Program-made: the position numbers and the translations under genes
Source of the DNA: Novosphingobium sp.
GTDB taxonomy: Bacteria > Pseudomonadota > Alphaproteobacteria > Sphingomonadales > Sphingomonadaceae
Assembly: GCA_013141325.1 (NCBI GenBank)
Contig: JABFRE010000207.1
Span: 1 to 43,163 of the forward strand
DNA: 43,163 nt
Direction of reading: 5' to 3'
The notes under the pieces: generated by a model
The model's input: only the letters and a program-made list of their open reading frames with translations
What the model was told of the DNA's origin: nothing
Databases searched by the model: none
Shown: positions 9,600 through 23,884 of the stretch, in pieces
Layout of the letters: every line of letters starts with the position of its first letter
How positions within the stretch are numbered: the stretch's first letter is position 1

Positions 9600-11240
9600 A
9601 TGCAGCCCAAATTGCTGACCATCTTCAAGGAAGGCTATACGTCTGCCTTGCTGCGCGCCGATCTGGTGGCCGGGCTGACGGTGGCGGTCGTTGCGCTGCC
9701 GCTGGCCATGGCGCTGGGGATTGCTAGCGGTGCCTCGCCCGACAAGGGACTGGTTACCGCGATTGTTGCCGGCTTCCTGATTTCGGCGCTGGGTGGAAGC
9801 CGGGTGCAGGTTGGCGGTCCGACCGGGGCGTTCGTGGTGGTGATCGCGGGGGTGATCGCCAGCCACGGCTATGCCGGGCTGCTGCTGGCGACCGCGATGG
9901 CCGGGATCATCCTGATCGTCGCGGGCTATGCCGGCCTGGGTAAGCTGATGCGGTTTGTGCCGATGCCGGTCGTGACCGGCTTCACCGCCGGGATCGCGGT
10001 GATCATCGCTTCGGGCCAGATCGGCGATTTTCTGGGGTTGCAGGCAGGCAAAGTCCCCGCCGAATTCATCGGCAAGTGGCAGGCCTATCTCGGCGCGCTG
10101 GGCACCATGTCGTGGACTGCGGTGGCGCTGGGATCGGCGACCTTGGGCGCAATCCTGCTGCTCAAGCGGATCAATCCGCGGCTTCCCGGCTACCTGATCG
10201 CGATCGTCGGCGCCTCTGTGGTGGCGGCGCTGCTGCACCTGCCCGTCGAGACCGTCGGCCAGCGCTTTCCGGCGATGCCGACCGGACTGCCGGCTCCGCA
10301 CATCCCGGCTGTGTCGCTGGCAATGCTGCGCGATATCATGCCCTCGGCCTTCACCATCGCCTTCCTCGCCGGAATCGAGGCGCTGCTATCCGCCGTGGTC
10401 GCCGATGGCATGACCGGGTTCAAGCACCGGCCCGGCCAGGAACTGGTCGCTCAGGGGGTCGCCAATATCGCCTCGGCCCTGTTCGGCGGACTGCCCGCCA
10501 CCGGGGCGATCGCGCGGACCGCGACCAATGTACGTGCAGGCGCCCGTACCCCGGTGGCCGGGATGATGCACGCGGTGTTCCTGCTGGCGATCCTGCTGAT
10601 CGCCGGCAAGCTGGTCGCCTTTGTGCCGATGGCCGCGCTGGCGGCGATCCTGCTGATCGTGGCCTGGGGCATGAGCGAAGCCGAACGGTTCCGCACGCTG
10701 ATGCGGATGGAAGCGGGCGAGCGGGCCCTGTTGCTGCTGACGTTCGCGCTGACTGTGCTGGTGGATCTGACCGTCGCGATCGGAGTCGGGGTGACGCTGG
10801 CTTCGCTGCTGTTCATGGCGCGGATGAGCGAGGCAACCGGCGTGCTGGGAGACGATGAAAGCGTCGAGGATCCAGACCAGCGCGCCGCGCTGCCCGCCGG
10901 AGTCGAGGTATTCCGGATCGCCGGGCCAATGTTCTTCGGCGTGGCCAGCGACATGCTGGAGGCCCTGGGGCGGATCGGACGAACGCCCAAAGTGGTCGTC
11001 TTGCGGCTCGATCGGGTGCCTTATATCGATTCCTCGGGCATCCACGTGCTCGAATCCTTCGTGACTCAGGCCCGAGCGTGGGGCACCCGGGTGATTCTGT
11101 GCGATATGCCGCGCAGTGTCTGGGAAGCACTGGCCCGCAGCACGCCCCGGTTCGCCGGGGCAGAGCGGGTCGCCTCGCTGGACGCCGCGCTCGCCCGGAT
11201 AGAACGCGGCAAGGTGGCCAGCATTCTGTCGTCAGCCTGA
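9600..11240 (+). CDS. SulP family inorganic anion transporter with C-terminal STAS domain
   Basis: Multiple TM segments, GGSRVQVGGPTGAFVVVIAGV, and STAS motif VVVLRLDRVPYIDSSGIHVLESF. Confidence 0.93.
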   Translation: MQPKLLTIFKEGYTSALLRADLVAGLTVAVVALPLAMALGIASGASPDKGLVTAIVAGFLISALGGSRVQVGGPTGAFVVVIAGVIASHGYAGLLLATAMAGIILIVAGYAGLGKLMRFVPMPVVTGFTAGIAVIIASGQIGDFLGLQAGKVPAEFIGKWQAYLGALGTMSWTAVALGSATLGAILLLKRINPRLPGYLIAIVGASVVAALLHLPVETVGQRFPAMPTGLPAPHIPAVSLAMLRDIMPSAFTIAFLAGIEALLSAVVADGMTGFKHRPGQELVAQGVANIASALFGGLPATGAIARTATNVRAGARTPVAGMMHAVFLLAILLIAGKLVAFVPMAALAAILLIVAWGMSEAERFRTLMRMEAGERALLLLTFALTVLVDLTVAIGVGVTLASLLFMARMSEATGVLGDDESVEDPDQRAALPAGVEVFRIAGPMFFGVASDMLEALGRIGRTPKVVVLRLDRVPYIDSSGIHVLESFVTQARAWGTRVILCDMPRSVWEALARSTPRFAGAERVASLDAALARIERGKVASILSSA

Positions 11241-11284
11241 CGGAAATGTGCTAGGGGCCTCCGCTCCAAGGGGAGGGAGCGACT

Positions 11285-12058
11285 ATGCCAATCCGATTCA
11301 CCGGCGGGCCTTTGCTGGCCCTGACCGCCATGCTTGCCGCCAGTCCCGCCTGGGCCACAGACGAGGAGATCCAGGTCTATCTCGACGAGATCGGTGCGCG
11401 CGGGGAGTTCGGGCTCGATCTCCATTTGAGCTACGTCTTGGACGGCGATGGGACGCCCGCCTATCCTGGCGCCGAATCGCCGCGGCACCGCCTGCGGATT
11501 ACCCCCGAACTGTCACTGGGGCTGGGTGGCGGGTTTGAGCTGGGGGCCTATATCCCTGTCGCCACGGTCGCCGCCGATGGCGTGGCCCGGGTGCAGGGGA
11601 TCAAGGGGCGGTTGAAATGGTTGGCCCCGCACAAGGATCAGGGCCTGTACTGGGGGATCAACTGGGAACTGGGGCGCGTGGCGCACCGGCTCGATGAAAA
11701 TCCCTGGAACAGCGAGGTCAAGCTGATTGCCGGATGGCGCGAAGAGCGCTGGAACCTGGGGGTGAACGGCAACTTCGGCTTCAAGGTTTCCGGCCCGGTG
11801 CCAGCGCCTGCCACTTTCGAGATCACCTCAAAGGTCGGCTACAAGGTCAGCGACACGCTGACGCTTGGGGTAGAAAGCTATAACGAGCTGGGTGAACTGC
11901 GCTCGCTGGCGCAGTTCAGCGGGACCGAACATGCCACCTACCTGACCGCCGATTTTCCCGTGGGCGGGTTTGATATCAACGCCGGCATCGGCAAGGGTTA
12001 CGGCGCAAACGCGGATTCGTGGCTGGTCAAATTCGTGATCGGGGTCCCGGTCGGCTGA
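11285..12058 (+). CDS. Hypothetical secreted/outer-membrane beta-barrel-like protein
   Basis: Signal peptide (ALTAMLAASPAWA|TDEE) followed by alternating amphipathic beta segments (LRITPELSLGLGGGFELGAYIPV...). No recognised family. Confidence 0.7.
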   Translation: MPIRFTGGPLLALTAMLAASPAWATDEEIQVYLDEIGARGEFGLDLHLSYVLDGDGTPAYPGAESPRHRLRITPELSLGLGGGFELGAYIPVATVAADGVARVQGIKGRLKWLAPHKDQGLYWGINWELGRVAHRLDENPWNSEVKLIAGWREERWNLGVNGNFGFKVSGPVPAPATFEITSKVGYKVSDTLTLGVESYNELGELRSLAQFSGTEHATYLTADFPVGGFDINAGIGKGYGANADSWLVKFVIGVPVG

Positions 12059-12340
12059 CTAAAGCTCGATCTGCACCAGCTTGTCGCGACCAGTTGCGCC
12101 GCGCAACATGTGAAGCCGTGACGTCGCGATCCCCAAGGCTTCGGCAAGCAGCGCCAGCACCGCAGCGTTTGCCTTGCCGTCTTCCGGTTTGACGCGGACC
12201 TTGATCACCACGCGTCCGTCCGCAACCGCGACGCTTTCCGAACGGGCGCCGGGCGTGACCCTGATCGCCAACCGCCCTTCGCCATCGGCCAGCGCACGGA
12301 TCGCTTCGGCCGGGGCCAGATCGGCCTTAGGCCTCGCCAT
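12059..12340 (-). CDS. DUF167 (YggU-like) family protein
   Basis: RLAIRVTPGARSESVAVADGRVVIKVRVKPEDGKANAAVLALLAEALGIATSRLHMLRGATGRDKLVQIEL. ATG at 12340; the longer 12529 ORF start is not needed. Confidence 0.9.
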   Translation of the reverse strand: MARPKADLAPAEAIRALADGEGRLAIRVTPGARSESVAVADGRVVIKVRVKPEDGKANAAVLALLAEALGIATSRLHMLRGATGRDKLVQIEL

Positions 12341-12905
12341 CGCCGGTTTCGGCCAGCGCCGCGGCATGGTGCCTGGCGTTCTCGACATAGTGCGCCACGC
12401 CGAGCTGGAGCCCGGCCAGCATCCGGTCATCGAGGTCGCGCATGAAGGCGGCCGGGCGCCCGCTCCACAGCTGACGCGAGGGGATCCGCTTGCCGGGCGC
12501 GAGCAGCGCCCCGGCGGCAAGCATGCCATCGGCCTCGATCACGCAGCCGTTCATGGTTTGCGCCGCGAAGCCCACAAAGCCCCGGTCCGCGATCACAGTG
12601 CCGTGGATCATCGCCATGTGACCGATCAGCACATCGTCCCCGATCAGGGTGGGGAAGCCGTCCGGCGCACCGGGCATCGCGCCATCGCAATGGATGACTG
12701 TGCCGTCCTGCACATTGCTGCGTGCACCGATCACGATCCGGCTGACATCGCCGCGCAGCACGCAATTGTACCAGATCGACGCGTCGGGGCCGATCTCGAC
12801 ATCGCCAATGATCCGGCAACCGGGGGCGACAAAAGCGCTGTCGTGGATGCGCGGTGTTTTGCCGTGGATGCCTATGATCGAGATATCAGGGCGCGGGACG
12901 GGCAT
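12327..12905 (-). CDS. Gamma carbonic anhydrase family protein
   Basis: Left-handed beta-helix hexapeptides: ISIIGIHGKTPRIHDSAFVAPGCRIIGDVEIGPDASIWYNCVLRGDVSRIVIGARSNVQDGTVIH...IGHMAMIHGTVI. Confidence 0.93.
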   Translation of the reverse strand: MPVPRPDISIIGIHGKTPRIHDSAFVAPGCRIIGDVEIGPDASIWYNCVLRGDVSRIVIGARSNVQDGTVIHCDGAMPGAPDGFPTLIGDDVLIGHMAMIHGTVIADRGFVGFAAQTMNGCVIEADGMLAAGALLAPGKRIPSRQLWSGRPAAFMRDLDDRMLAGLQLGVAHYVENARHHAAALAETGDGEA

Positions 12906-12906
12906 G

Positions 12907-15131
12907 CTATTTCCCCAGAAAGTTGGTCCAGGTCACATAAGGCAGGATTGTGGCGTGGTCATCGCTCCACACCCGCGCTGCGGGCGGCCCCAGCGTCCGC
13001 CACGGCTGATCCGGAACTGCAGCGGTCAAGGCCTTGATCCGGGCTGGATCGCGGCTGAGCGCAATCCAGCTCGACGCGGTAAGACCGCCGTCCATGACCG
13101 GATTGTCTTCGCGCAGCACGGCGGTCAGGCCCCGCGCCCGCGCCATCGCGGCCAGCACCGGTTCAAGTTCGATGAAGCGGTTGGAAATATGCACCAGCAC
13201 GATGCCGTCGCGCGACAACGCGCGCTGGTAGACGCCGAACGCCTCCGTGGTCAGAAGATGCAGCGGGATCGAATCCGATGAGAAGGCATCGATTGCCAGC
13301 AGGTCGATCGAGCCCGGCGCCGCCTTGCCCAGCTCGATCCGCGCGTCGCCGATCACCACCCGGGCCTGGGGGGCGCAGTCGCGCAGGTAGGTGAAGGTGC
13401 CGTCCTGCGAATAGGACAGCACCACCGGATCGATCTCGAAGAACTGCCAGGATTCGCCCGGACGGTGGTAGCAGGCCAGCGAACCGGCGCCGAGCCCGAC
13501 CACCCCGATCCGCGCGCCCGGTCCGAACAGCCGCTGTGCCTGGGCGAAGGCCAGTCCCGCACCCGAGGTGGGGCCGTAATAGGTCAACGGCTGGCGGCGG
13601 CGGGCGGGATCGAGCGATTGCTGGCCGTGCAGGGTAGTGCCGTGGACCAGGGTGCGCATCTTCTCGCCCAGCCGGTCGCGCACGGTGTAGATCCCGAAAT
13701 AGCTGCGCTGGCGCGCGCCATCCAGCGTATCGTTGACGGTAAAGAACCCGCCTTCGGCGAGCATCGCCAGCAGCAGAACCGGCAGCGCCATCCCGCGCCA
13801 CTGGCTGAGCACCAGCCCGGCCACGGTCACCGCGCCCAGCCACAGCGCCAGCGCCAGGCCGTGATCGTCTTCGAGCGAAAGCCGGATCGAGCCGATCTGG
13901 ATGCAAGCCAGGATCGCAAGGCCGAAAGCCGCCAGTCGAATCACCGGATGGGTGAACGATTCGACCCCCGGCAAGCGCCGCCAATCGAACCACGGCGCGG
14001 CAGGCAGCAACAGCGCGGCCAGCAGCACCAGAAGCGGGTGCTCCCAGGCCCAGTCGAACGCCACCGGCGCGATCAGGGCGGTAAACACCCCGCCCAGCGC
14101 CCCGCCGGCCGACATCACCAGATAGAACAGTGTCAGATGCGCGGGGTCGGGCCGCTCGTCATAGAGCCGGGCGTGCAGCGCCACGCACAGCAGAAACAGC
14201 AGCGCGACCGACGCGAACACCGGCAGCAGCCCGCTCGATCCCTGGGCGACCATCGCCATGGCTCCGGCGACGAACAGCGCCGGCCAGGCGAGCGCGGTCA
14301 TTGCCCGCGCCGCACCGCGCCGCTCGGCAAAGGCAAAGACGAAACTCAGCAGATAGATTCCCAGCGGGATTACCCACAGCAGCGGCATCGCCACCAGATC
14401 GGTGGTCAGGTGGGTGGTGGTGGACAGCATCAGCCCCGACGGCACCGCCGCCAGCACCAGCCACGACAGGATCCGGCGGGCCGGCAGCGGGGGTGCCGGG
14501 TATTGCGTCGGCGCGGCCGGCTGCACGCCGTCTGCCGCGCTCCAGCGCGCCCGCGCCGCCAGCGCCACCAGTACCAGCAGTGCGCCATAGCCCAGGCTCC
14601 AGCCCAGCGCCTGTCCGCGCAGCGGCAGCGCCGGTTCGACCAGCAGCGGATAGGCGATCAGCCCGCCGAAGCTGCCCAGGTTCGACGCGGCGTAGAGCGC
14701 CCACGGCGCTCCGGCTTGGGGATGCAGCGCAAACCAGCGCTGCATCAGCGGGGCCTGCGCCGAAACCAGGAAGAACACCGGACCGATGGTCAGCGCCAGC
14801 AGGGCCGGAACCCACAGCGCCTCCATGCCCGGCTGCGGCGAGGGCAGATCGGCGAGGGCGATCGGCAGGGTCAGCGCCGCCAGCACGAACAGGCCGAGAT
14901 GGATCGCGGCCTGACGGCGCAGCGGCAGCCGCGACAGCGCGTGGGCATAGGCGTAACCGCCCAGCAGCAGCGCCTGATAGACCAGCATCGCGCTGTTCCA
15001 GACATTGGGAGCGCCCCCCAGCCGCGGCAGGGCCATGCGCGCCACCATCGGCTGGACCAGAAACAGCAGGAAGCTGCCGGTCAGGATCGTCGCGACGAAC
15101 AGCGCGCGCGACGGACGGGCTGCCGGACCGG

Positions 15132-15135
<4 letters not shown>
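12907..15135 (-). CDS. Fused MFS-like membrane domain / spermidine synthase-like protein
   Basis: N-terminal multi-TM region (MTGPAARPSRALFVATILTGSFLLFLVQPMVARMALPRLGGAPNVWNSAMLVYQ) plus C-terminal SAM/aminopropyltransferase fold (IGVVGLGAGSLACYHRPGESWQFFEIDPVV...DLLAIDAFSSDSIPLHLLTTEAF). Confidence 0.9.
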
Positions 15136-16669
<1,534 letters not shown>

Positions 16670-16691
16670 CTAGGCGCGCCGGGCGCGCGCA

Positions 16692-18170
16692 TCAATCGCC
16701 AAGTCGGTCGATTTCGCGCCGGGGTGTCGGCCCGATCGCCGCCTGGCGCGGGGCCAGACTGGCCATCGCCCCGCCAGGAGTGACCTGCTTGAGCGCTGCC
16801 AGCCGCGCCTTGAACGAGGCCAGCTCACCCGCATCGACCTGGTTGTTGACGGTGAAGCGCACCGACAGCGGATTGACCGGCGTGCCGTTGCGGTAAAGCT
16901 CATAGTGCAGGTGGGGACCGGTAGAAAGCCCGGTCGAGCCGACATAGCCGATCACCTGACCAGCGCGAACCCGGGTGCCGGAGCCGACCGCGATCCGGCT
17001 CATGTGGCCATAGCCGGTGGCATACCCGCCGCCGTGATCGAGTTTGACGTAGTTGCCATGCCCGCCATGCCATCCGGCATAGGACACCACGGCATCGCCC
17101 ACCGCGTAGATGGGCGAGCCATAGCCCGCGCCGAAATCGATCCCGGCGTGCATCCGGGTATAGCCCAGAATCGGGTGGCGGCGCGCGCCAAAGCTGGAGG
17201 TGATCCGTCCGACCACCGGCATGATCAGCCCGGTTCGCCGGGCCCCCATGCCCGAGGCTTCGAAAAACTGCCCGTCGCCGCCCCAGCGCAGCAGCTGCGC
17301 TTCGGGCCCGTCAGCCGATTCAAGCCCGGCATAGAGAAGTTCGCCGATCTGGCTCTCGCCATCGGCCGAACGGCGGTAGGCAACGATCATGTCGAACGTG
17401 TCGCCCGCGTCGATCGCGGTATCGAGGCTGAGATGCTGGTCGAGCACCTGCAAATATTGCTGGATCGCTTCGATCGGCGCTCCGGCCGCGCGGGCCGACC
17501 GGTAGACGCTGGAGCCCACTGTGCCGCGGATGCGCAGCGGCGTGGTATCGACCCGGATCGGATGCTGCTGCAGGGCAAGCACGCCGCCGCTGCGGCTCAC
17601 CGACAGATCGAGATCGAACCGGGCGCGGAAGGCCAGCTTGTCCAGCGGCCGGGCACCTGCAGCGGAGTTGCGCTTGCCCAGTGTGACATCGACCTGGGTA
17701 CCGGGAGCGATCTGGCTGGGCGACAGCACTGTCGCCACCATGCGCTGGACTTCACCGGCATCGCTCGCGCCGACTCCGGCCCGTTCGAGCATCCGGGCAA
17801 AGCTGTCGCCCTGGCCTAGTGTCGCGGTCAGCTGAACGACCGCGCGCTCTGCTGCCGCAGCCAGCGGCACCACCGCGCGGGTAGCGCGCATTCGCTTGCC
17901 GCTGTCGGAACCCAGCGCCAGCGGCTGGATCATCTGGCTGCGAAATTCGTCGCGCTCGCCCGCACCAAGCGGCATCGCGGGGGCGGCATGGATCGCGGAT
18001 TCGCCCGGCCACGTCGCCACGGCAAGCGCGCCGAGGCCCAGCATGGTGCCGAGACCCCGGAACCAGCGCGCAGAGCCGATATCTTCGGCCAGATCGGGTG
18101 CCCAGTCGTGGCTGGCGAGCGTGTGAAGCAGGCGGCGGGTGGTCGCCGTGGCCCGCTCTGCGAAATCCAT
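16692..18170 (-). CDS. M23 family metallopeptidase
   Basis: LytM domain GRITSSFGARRHPILGYTRMHAGIDFGAGYGSPIYAVGDAVVSYAGWHGGHGNYVKLDHGGGYATGYGHMSRIA...STGLSTGPHLHYELYRNGTPVNPL, with an N-terminal TM anchor. An upstream in-frame start at 18293 is possible. Confidence 0.9.
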   Translation of the reverse strand: MDFAERATATTRRLLHTLASHDWAPDLAEDIGSARWFRGLGTMLGLGALAVATWPGESAIHAAPAMPLGAGERDEFRSQMIQPLALGSDSGKRMRATRAVVPLAAAAERAVVQLTATLGQGDSFARMLERAGVGASDAGEVQRMVATVLSPSQIAPGTQVDVTLGKRNSAAGARPLDKLAFRARFDLDLSVSRSGGVLALQQHPIRVDTTPLRIRGTVGSSVYRSARAAGAPIEAIQQYLQVLDQHLSLDTAIDAGDTFDMIVAYRRSADGESQIGELLYAGLESADGPEAQLLRWGGDGQFFEASGMGARRTGLIMPVVGRITSSFGARRHPILGYTRMHAGIDFGAGYGSPIYAVGDAVVSYAGWHGGHGNYVKLDHGGGYATGYGHMSRIAVGSGTRVRAGQVIGYVGSTGLSTGPHLHYELYRNGTPVNPLSVRFTVNNQVDAGELASFKARLAALKQVTPGGAMASLAPRQAAIGPTPRREIDRLGD

Positions 18171-18441
18171 GGCGTCGCCTTGGATGCCGGTGCGGAAGGG
18201 TTGCGGCTGCGCGCACACCGCCGCACCCGCACGCGGGGCGCCGTGGCCGTCGTTCGGCACTTCGCGCGGCTTCACCACCAAAATTGCCCCCACCAGCAGA
18301 AACGTCGCTGTTTCCCTGCACCCGGGATAGTTAATCTTTGCCTAAGTTTGCTCGCTTTGCGGGACTTTCGGCACAGGCTGGGGATCGCGCGGGTGCCGTG
18401 CCTTGCCGGCGCTGCGGGCCGATGCCACATTGCCCGACACG

Positions 18442-20984
<2,543 letters not shown>

Positions 20985-20985
<1 letters not shown>

Positions 20986-21314
20986 TGTCCATCGCTGCTG
21001 CTGTCATGCGGATCGACAAGCTGCTGTGGTTCCTGCGTCTCACCCCCAGCCGCAGCCTGGCCCAGCGGTGGGTGGAGGAAGGGCACATCCGGCTCAACCG
21101 GCGGCGAATCGACAAGCCCGGCACCGCGGTGAAGGCGGGCGACGTGCTGGTCCTGCCGCTGCGCCAGCAGGTACGGGTGATCGAGCTGCTGGCGCTGCCC
21201 GTCCGGCGCGGCCCGGCCAGTGAAGCGCAATCGTGCTACCGGGTGCTTGACGCGGGCCTCGCAAATCCCATAGCAGGCGAAACGACACCGCCTGAAGGAA
21301 CATTGCTGCCATGA
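20985..21314 (+). CDS. RNA-binding S4 domain-containing protein
   Basis: [52 protein letters not shown] is an S4/Hsp15-like fold. ATG overlaps the helicase stop by one base; ATG 21006 is an alternative. Confidence 0.88.
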
Positions 21315-21649
21315 CCTATGTCGTCACCGACGCCTGCATCAAGTGCAAGTACATGGACTGCGTCGAGGTCTGCCCGGTCGACTGCTTCTATGAGGGCGAG
21401 AACATGCTGGTGATCAATCCCAGCGAATGCATCGATTGCGGGGTCTGCGAACCCGAATGCCCGGCCGAAGCGATCCTGCCCGACACCGAGAGCGGGTTGG
21501 AGCAGTGGCTGGAGCTTAACACCAAGTTCTCTGCCGAGTGGCCCAACATCACCTCGAAGAAGGATTCGCCGGCCGACGCCGATGACTTCAAGGGCGTCGA
21601 GGGCAAATTCGACAAGTACTTCTCGCCCGAACCCGGCGACGGCGACTGA
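21311..21649 (+). CDS. fdxA: Ferredoxin FdxA-type (7Fe/8Fe)
   Basis: [58 protein letters not shown]: two CxxC...CP cluster motifs and the FdxA C-terminal extension. Confidence 0.95.
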   Translation: MTYVVTDACIKCKYMDCVEVCPVDCFYEGENMLVINPSECIDCGVCEPECPAEAILPDTESGLEQWLELNTKFSAEWPNITSKKDSPADADDFKGVEGKFDKYFSPEPGDGD

Positions 21650-22011
21650 ATTCCGCTTTCGCTTCACGGAAGCACGGCAAAACCAGCCCGCTCCCATGTC
21701 AGCGGAACAGGCGTCTGGCCCTCCCGCGAATCGGTGCGTAATCTGCAACTGATCGCACGTGGGCCGGTGCCGATATGCCCTGAAACGGCGCGACATTCTG
21801 CGCACTGGCAATATTGTTACGGATATGTTATACAATCCGCGACTGCCGGGGCTTTTCGTCCCTGTGGCAGCCGAAGATCATGAAAGGCAGGATACACTGA
21901 TCGGTTGATGGGGACATCGGACCGGGTCGCAACGGTTTGCTCCGCCCCCTCCGCTTTCTTCCGATCGGCGGCACACCAGCGTGCCCGATCCTGCCAGTGA
22001 AAGGACAGTCC

Positions 22012-22545
22012 ATGGTGGCCAAGGCGCACGCCTTCGATGTTGGTGACTACGTCGTCTATCCCAAGCACGGCGTTGGCCGGGTGATCGAACTGCAAGAGCA
22101 GGAAATCGCCGGGATGAAGCTTGAACTCTATGTCCTGCGCTTTGAGAAAGAGCGCATGACCCTGCGTGTTCCCACGAACAAGGTCGAGGCGATCGGCATG
22201 CGCAAGCTGTCGTCGGACAAGACCCTGCGTGAAGCGCTCGATACCCTGAAGGGGAAACCCAAGGTCAAGCGCACCATGTGGTCGCGCCGCGCGCAGGAAT
22301 ACGAAGCGAAGATCAATTCGGGCGATCTCGTCTCGATCGCCGAGGTGACCCGCGATCTGTTCCGCGCCGACGACCAGCCCGAGCAGAGCTATTCCGAGCG
22401 TCAGATCTTCGAGGCCGCGTCCTCGCGTCTGGCCCGCGAACTGGCGGCGATGGAAAAGACCGACGAGCCCGCCGCGCTCAAGAAGATCCTGGCTATCCTC
22501 AACGAGTATGCGCCGAAGTACTACGCGGAGCAGGCCACCGCCTGA
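22012..22545 (+). CDS. carD: CarD family transcriptional regulator
   Basis: FDVGDYVVYPKHGVGRVIELQEQEIAGMKLELYVLRFEKERMTLRVPTNKVEAIGMRKLSS is a CarD/TRCF RID domain. Confidence 0.93.
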   Translation: MVAKAHAFDVGDYVVYPKHGVGRVIELQEQEIAGMKLELYVLRFEKERMTLRVPTNKVEAIGMRKLSSDKTLREALDTLKGKPKVKRTMWSRRAQEYEAKINSGDLVSIAEVTRDLFRADDQPEQSYSERQIFEAASSRLARELAAMEKTDEPAALKKILAILNEYAPKYYAEQATA

Positions 22546-22572
22546 TTCCCGCGAAACACTGTTCACCGAGAG

Positions 22573-22600
22573 GGGCCGTTCCGCAAGGAGCGGCCCTTTT
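22573..22600 (+). terminator. Rho-independent terminator downstream of carD
   Basis: GGGCCGTTCC-GCAA-GGAGCGGCCC-TTTT: 10-bp stem with one G.U wobble, followed by T4, 28 bp after the carD stop. Confidence 0.85.
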
Positions 22601-22671
22601 CGTTGGCGGGGCTTGAACATTCCGTGTTGCTGTATTATTTCATTAACACACAACCGGCACGGAGGCAGGCC

Positions 22672-23478
22672 ATGAAGTTCAAGCAATTTGCCCGGGCGTT
22701 CGCCCCGATCGTGGGAATCGCTCTGGCGGCGGCGGTCGCAGGCTGCGACGGTGCGACCATCAAGCTCAACGACGAAGAGGGCAAGAAACTGTCCGATCTC
22801 GATCTGTCCGGTGCGCCACCGGAAGAGCTGGTGATGGCCGGACCCGACGAAGTGCAGGTGACCCAGGGCGACAAGCTGGCAATCACCGTCAATGGCGACC
22901 CCGATGCCGCCGCCAAGATGCGATTCACCTTGAAGGACGGCACTCTGGGCATCCTTCGCGAGGGCAAGCTGTTCGACCGCGACGGCGGCAAAGTAGCGGT
23001 GGTGCACGTCACCATGCCAGCCCCCAAGGGCGTCGTGATGGCCGGTTCAGGCAAGATCGTCTCCGCGACGCTGGCGCGGACCGCCAAGGTGACCGTGGCC
23101 GGGTCCGGACTGGTCGAAACCACCACTCTCGACGGCGATTCGCTCGAACTCAACATCGCCGGATCGGGCAGCTATCGTGGATCGGGCAAGGTCACCGCGC
23201 TGGACCTGACCGTCGCGGGAAGCGGCGCTGCCGCGCTCGACGCGCTGCGGGTCGATACCGCGAAGGTTTCGATTGCCGGATCGGGCGGAGTGGCCTTCAC
23301 TTCGGACGGCGAAGTCGATGCGACGATCATGGGTTCGGGCGAGGTCAAGGTCAAAGGCCGGGCCCGCTGCAAGGTCAGCTCGATGGGTTCGGGACGTCTG
23401 GTGTGCGAAACCCCGGTCGAGAATGCCGATCCCGATGACGGCGACGCAACGGCTGAACCGTCCAACACTCCCGGCTGA
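22672..23478 (+). CDS. Head-GIN domain (DUF2807) putative lipoprotein/auto-transporter adhesin-like protein
   Basis: Lipobox-like VAGC; repeated (V/I/M)(A/M)GSG beta-helix turns: VMAGSGKIV, TVAGSGLVE, NIAGSGSYRGSGKV, TVAGSGAAAL, SIAGSGGVAF, IMGSGEVKV, SMGSGRLV. Confidence 0.85.
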   Translation: MKFKQFARAFAPIVGIALAAAVAGCDGATIKLNDEEGKKLSDLDLSGAPPEELVMAGPDEVQVTQGDKLAITVNGDPDAAAKMRFTLKDGTLGILREGKLFDRDGGKVAVVHVTMPAPKGVVMAGSGKIVSATLARTAKVTVAGSGLVETTTLDGDSLELNIAGSGSYRGSGKVTALDLTVAGSGAAALDALRVDTAKVSIAGSGGVAFTSDGEVDATIMGSGEVKVKGRARCKVSSMGSGRLVCETPVENADPDDGDATAEPSNTPG

Positions 23479-23554
23479 CCGCAATCCGGCCCGGCGGTTC
23501 ATCCCACTGAAACCATAGGCCCCTAGGCGCTGTGCCTTTCAGGAGCGCAGCGCC

Positions 23555-23884
23555 ATGGGCAGCCCGGTTCGAACCGCACTGATGATCGCGACCATCCCGC
23601 TGCTGTCCGGGTGTCTGGCACGGACAGTCGTCGCGGTGGCCACCGCGCCGGTCAAGGTTGCCGGCAAGGCAGCCGACATGGCCACAACCAGCCAGGCGGA
23701 GGCCGATCAGGCCCGCGGCCGCGAGCTGCGCCGCCGTGAGGCCCGGCTGGGGCAGCTCGAGCGGAGCTACCGCCGCGAAGCCGAGCTCTGCGCGCAGGGT
23801 GATGCCGCCGCCTGCCAGCGCCGCGCCGCACTCAACACCGAAATTCAGCTGCTGCTGCCCGGCGTTCCGCTCGAAACACGCTGA
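23555..23884 (+). CDS. Small hypothetical lipoprotein
   Basis: ALMIATIPLLSGCLART lipobox; helical charged remainder (ARGRELRRREARLGQLERSYRREAELCAQGDAAACQRR). Confidence 0.7.
   Translation: MGSPVRTALMIATIPLLSGCLARTVVAVATAPVKVAGKAADMATTSQAEADQARGRELRRREARLGQLERSYRREAELCAQGDAAACQRRAALNTEIQLLLPGVPLETR

Noticed and set aside
23563-23578. CGGTTCGAACCG resembling a tRNA T-loop
   Set aside because: No flanking acceptor, D-arm or anticodon structure; it lies in the start of a lipoprotein CDS.
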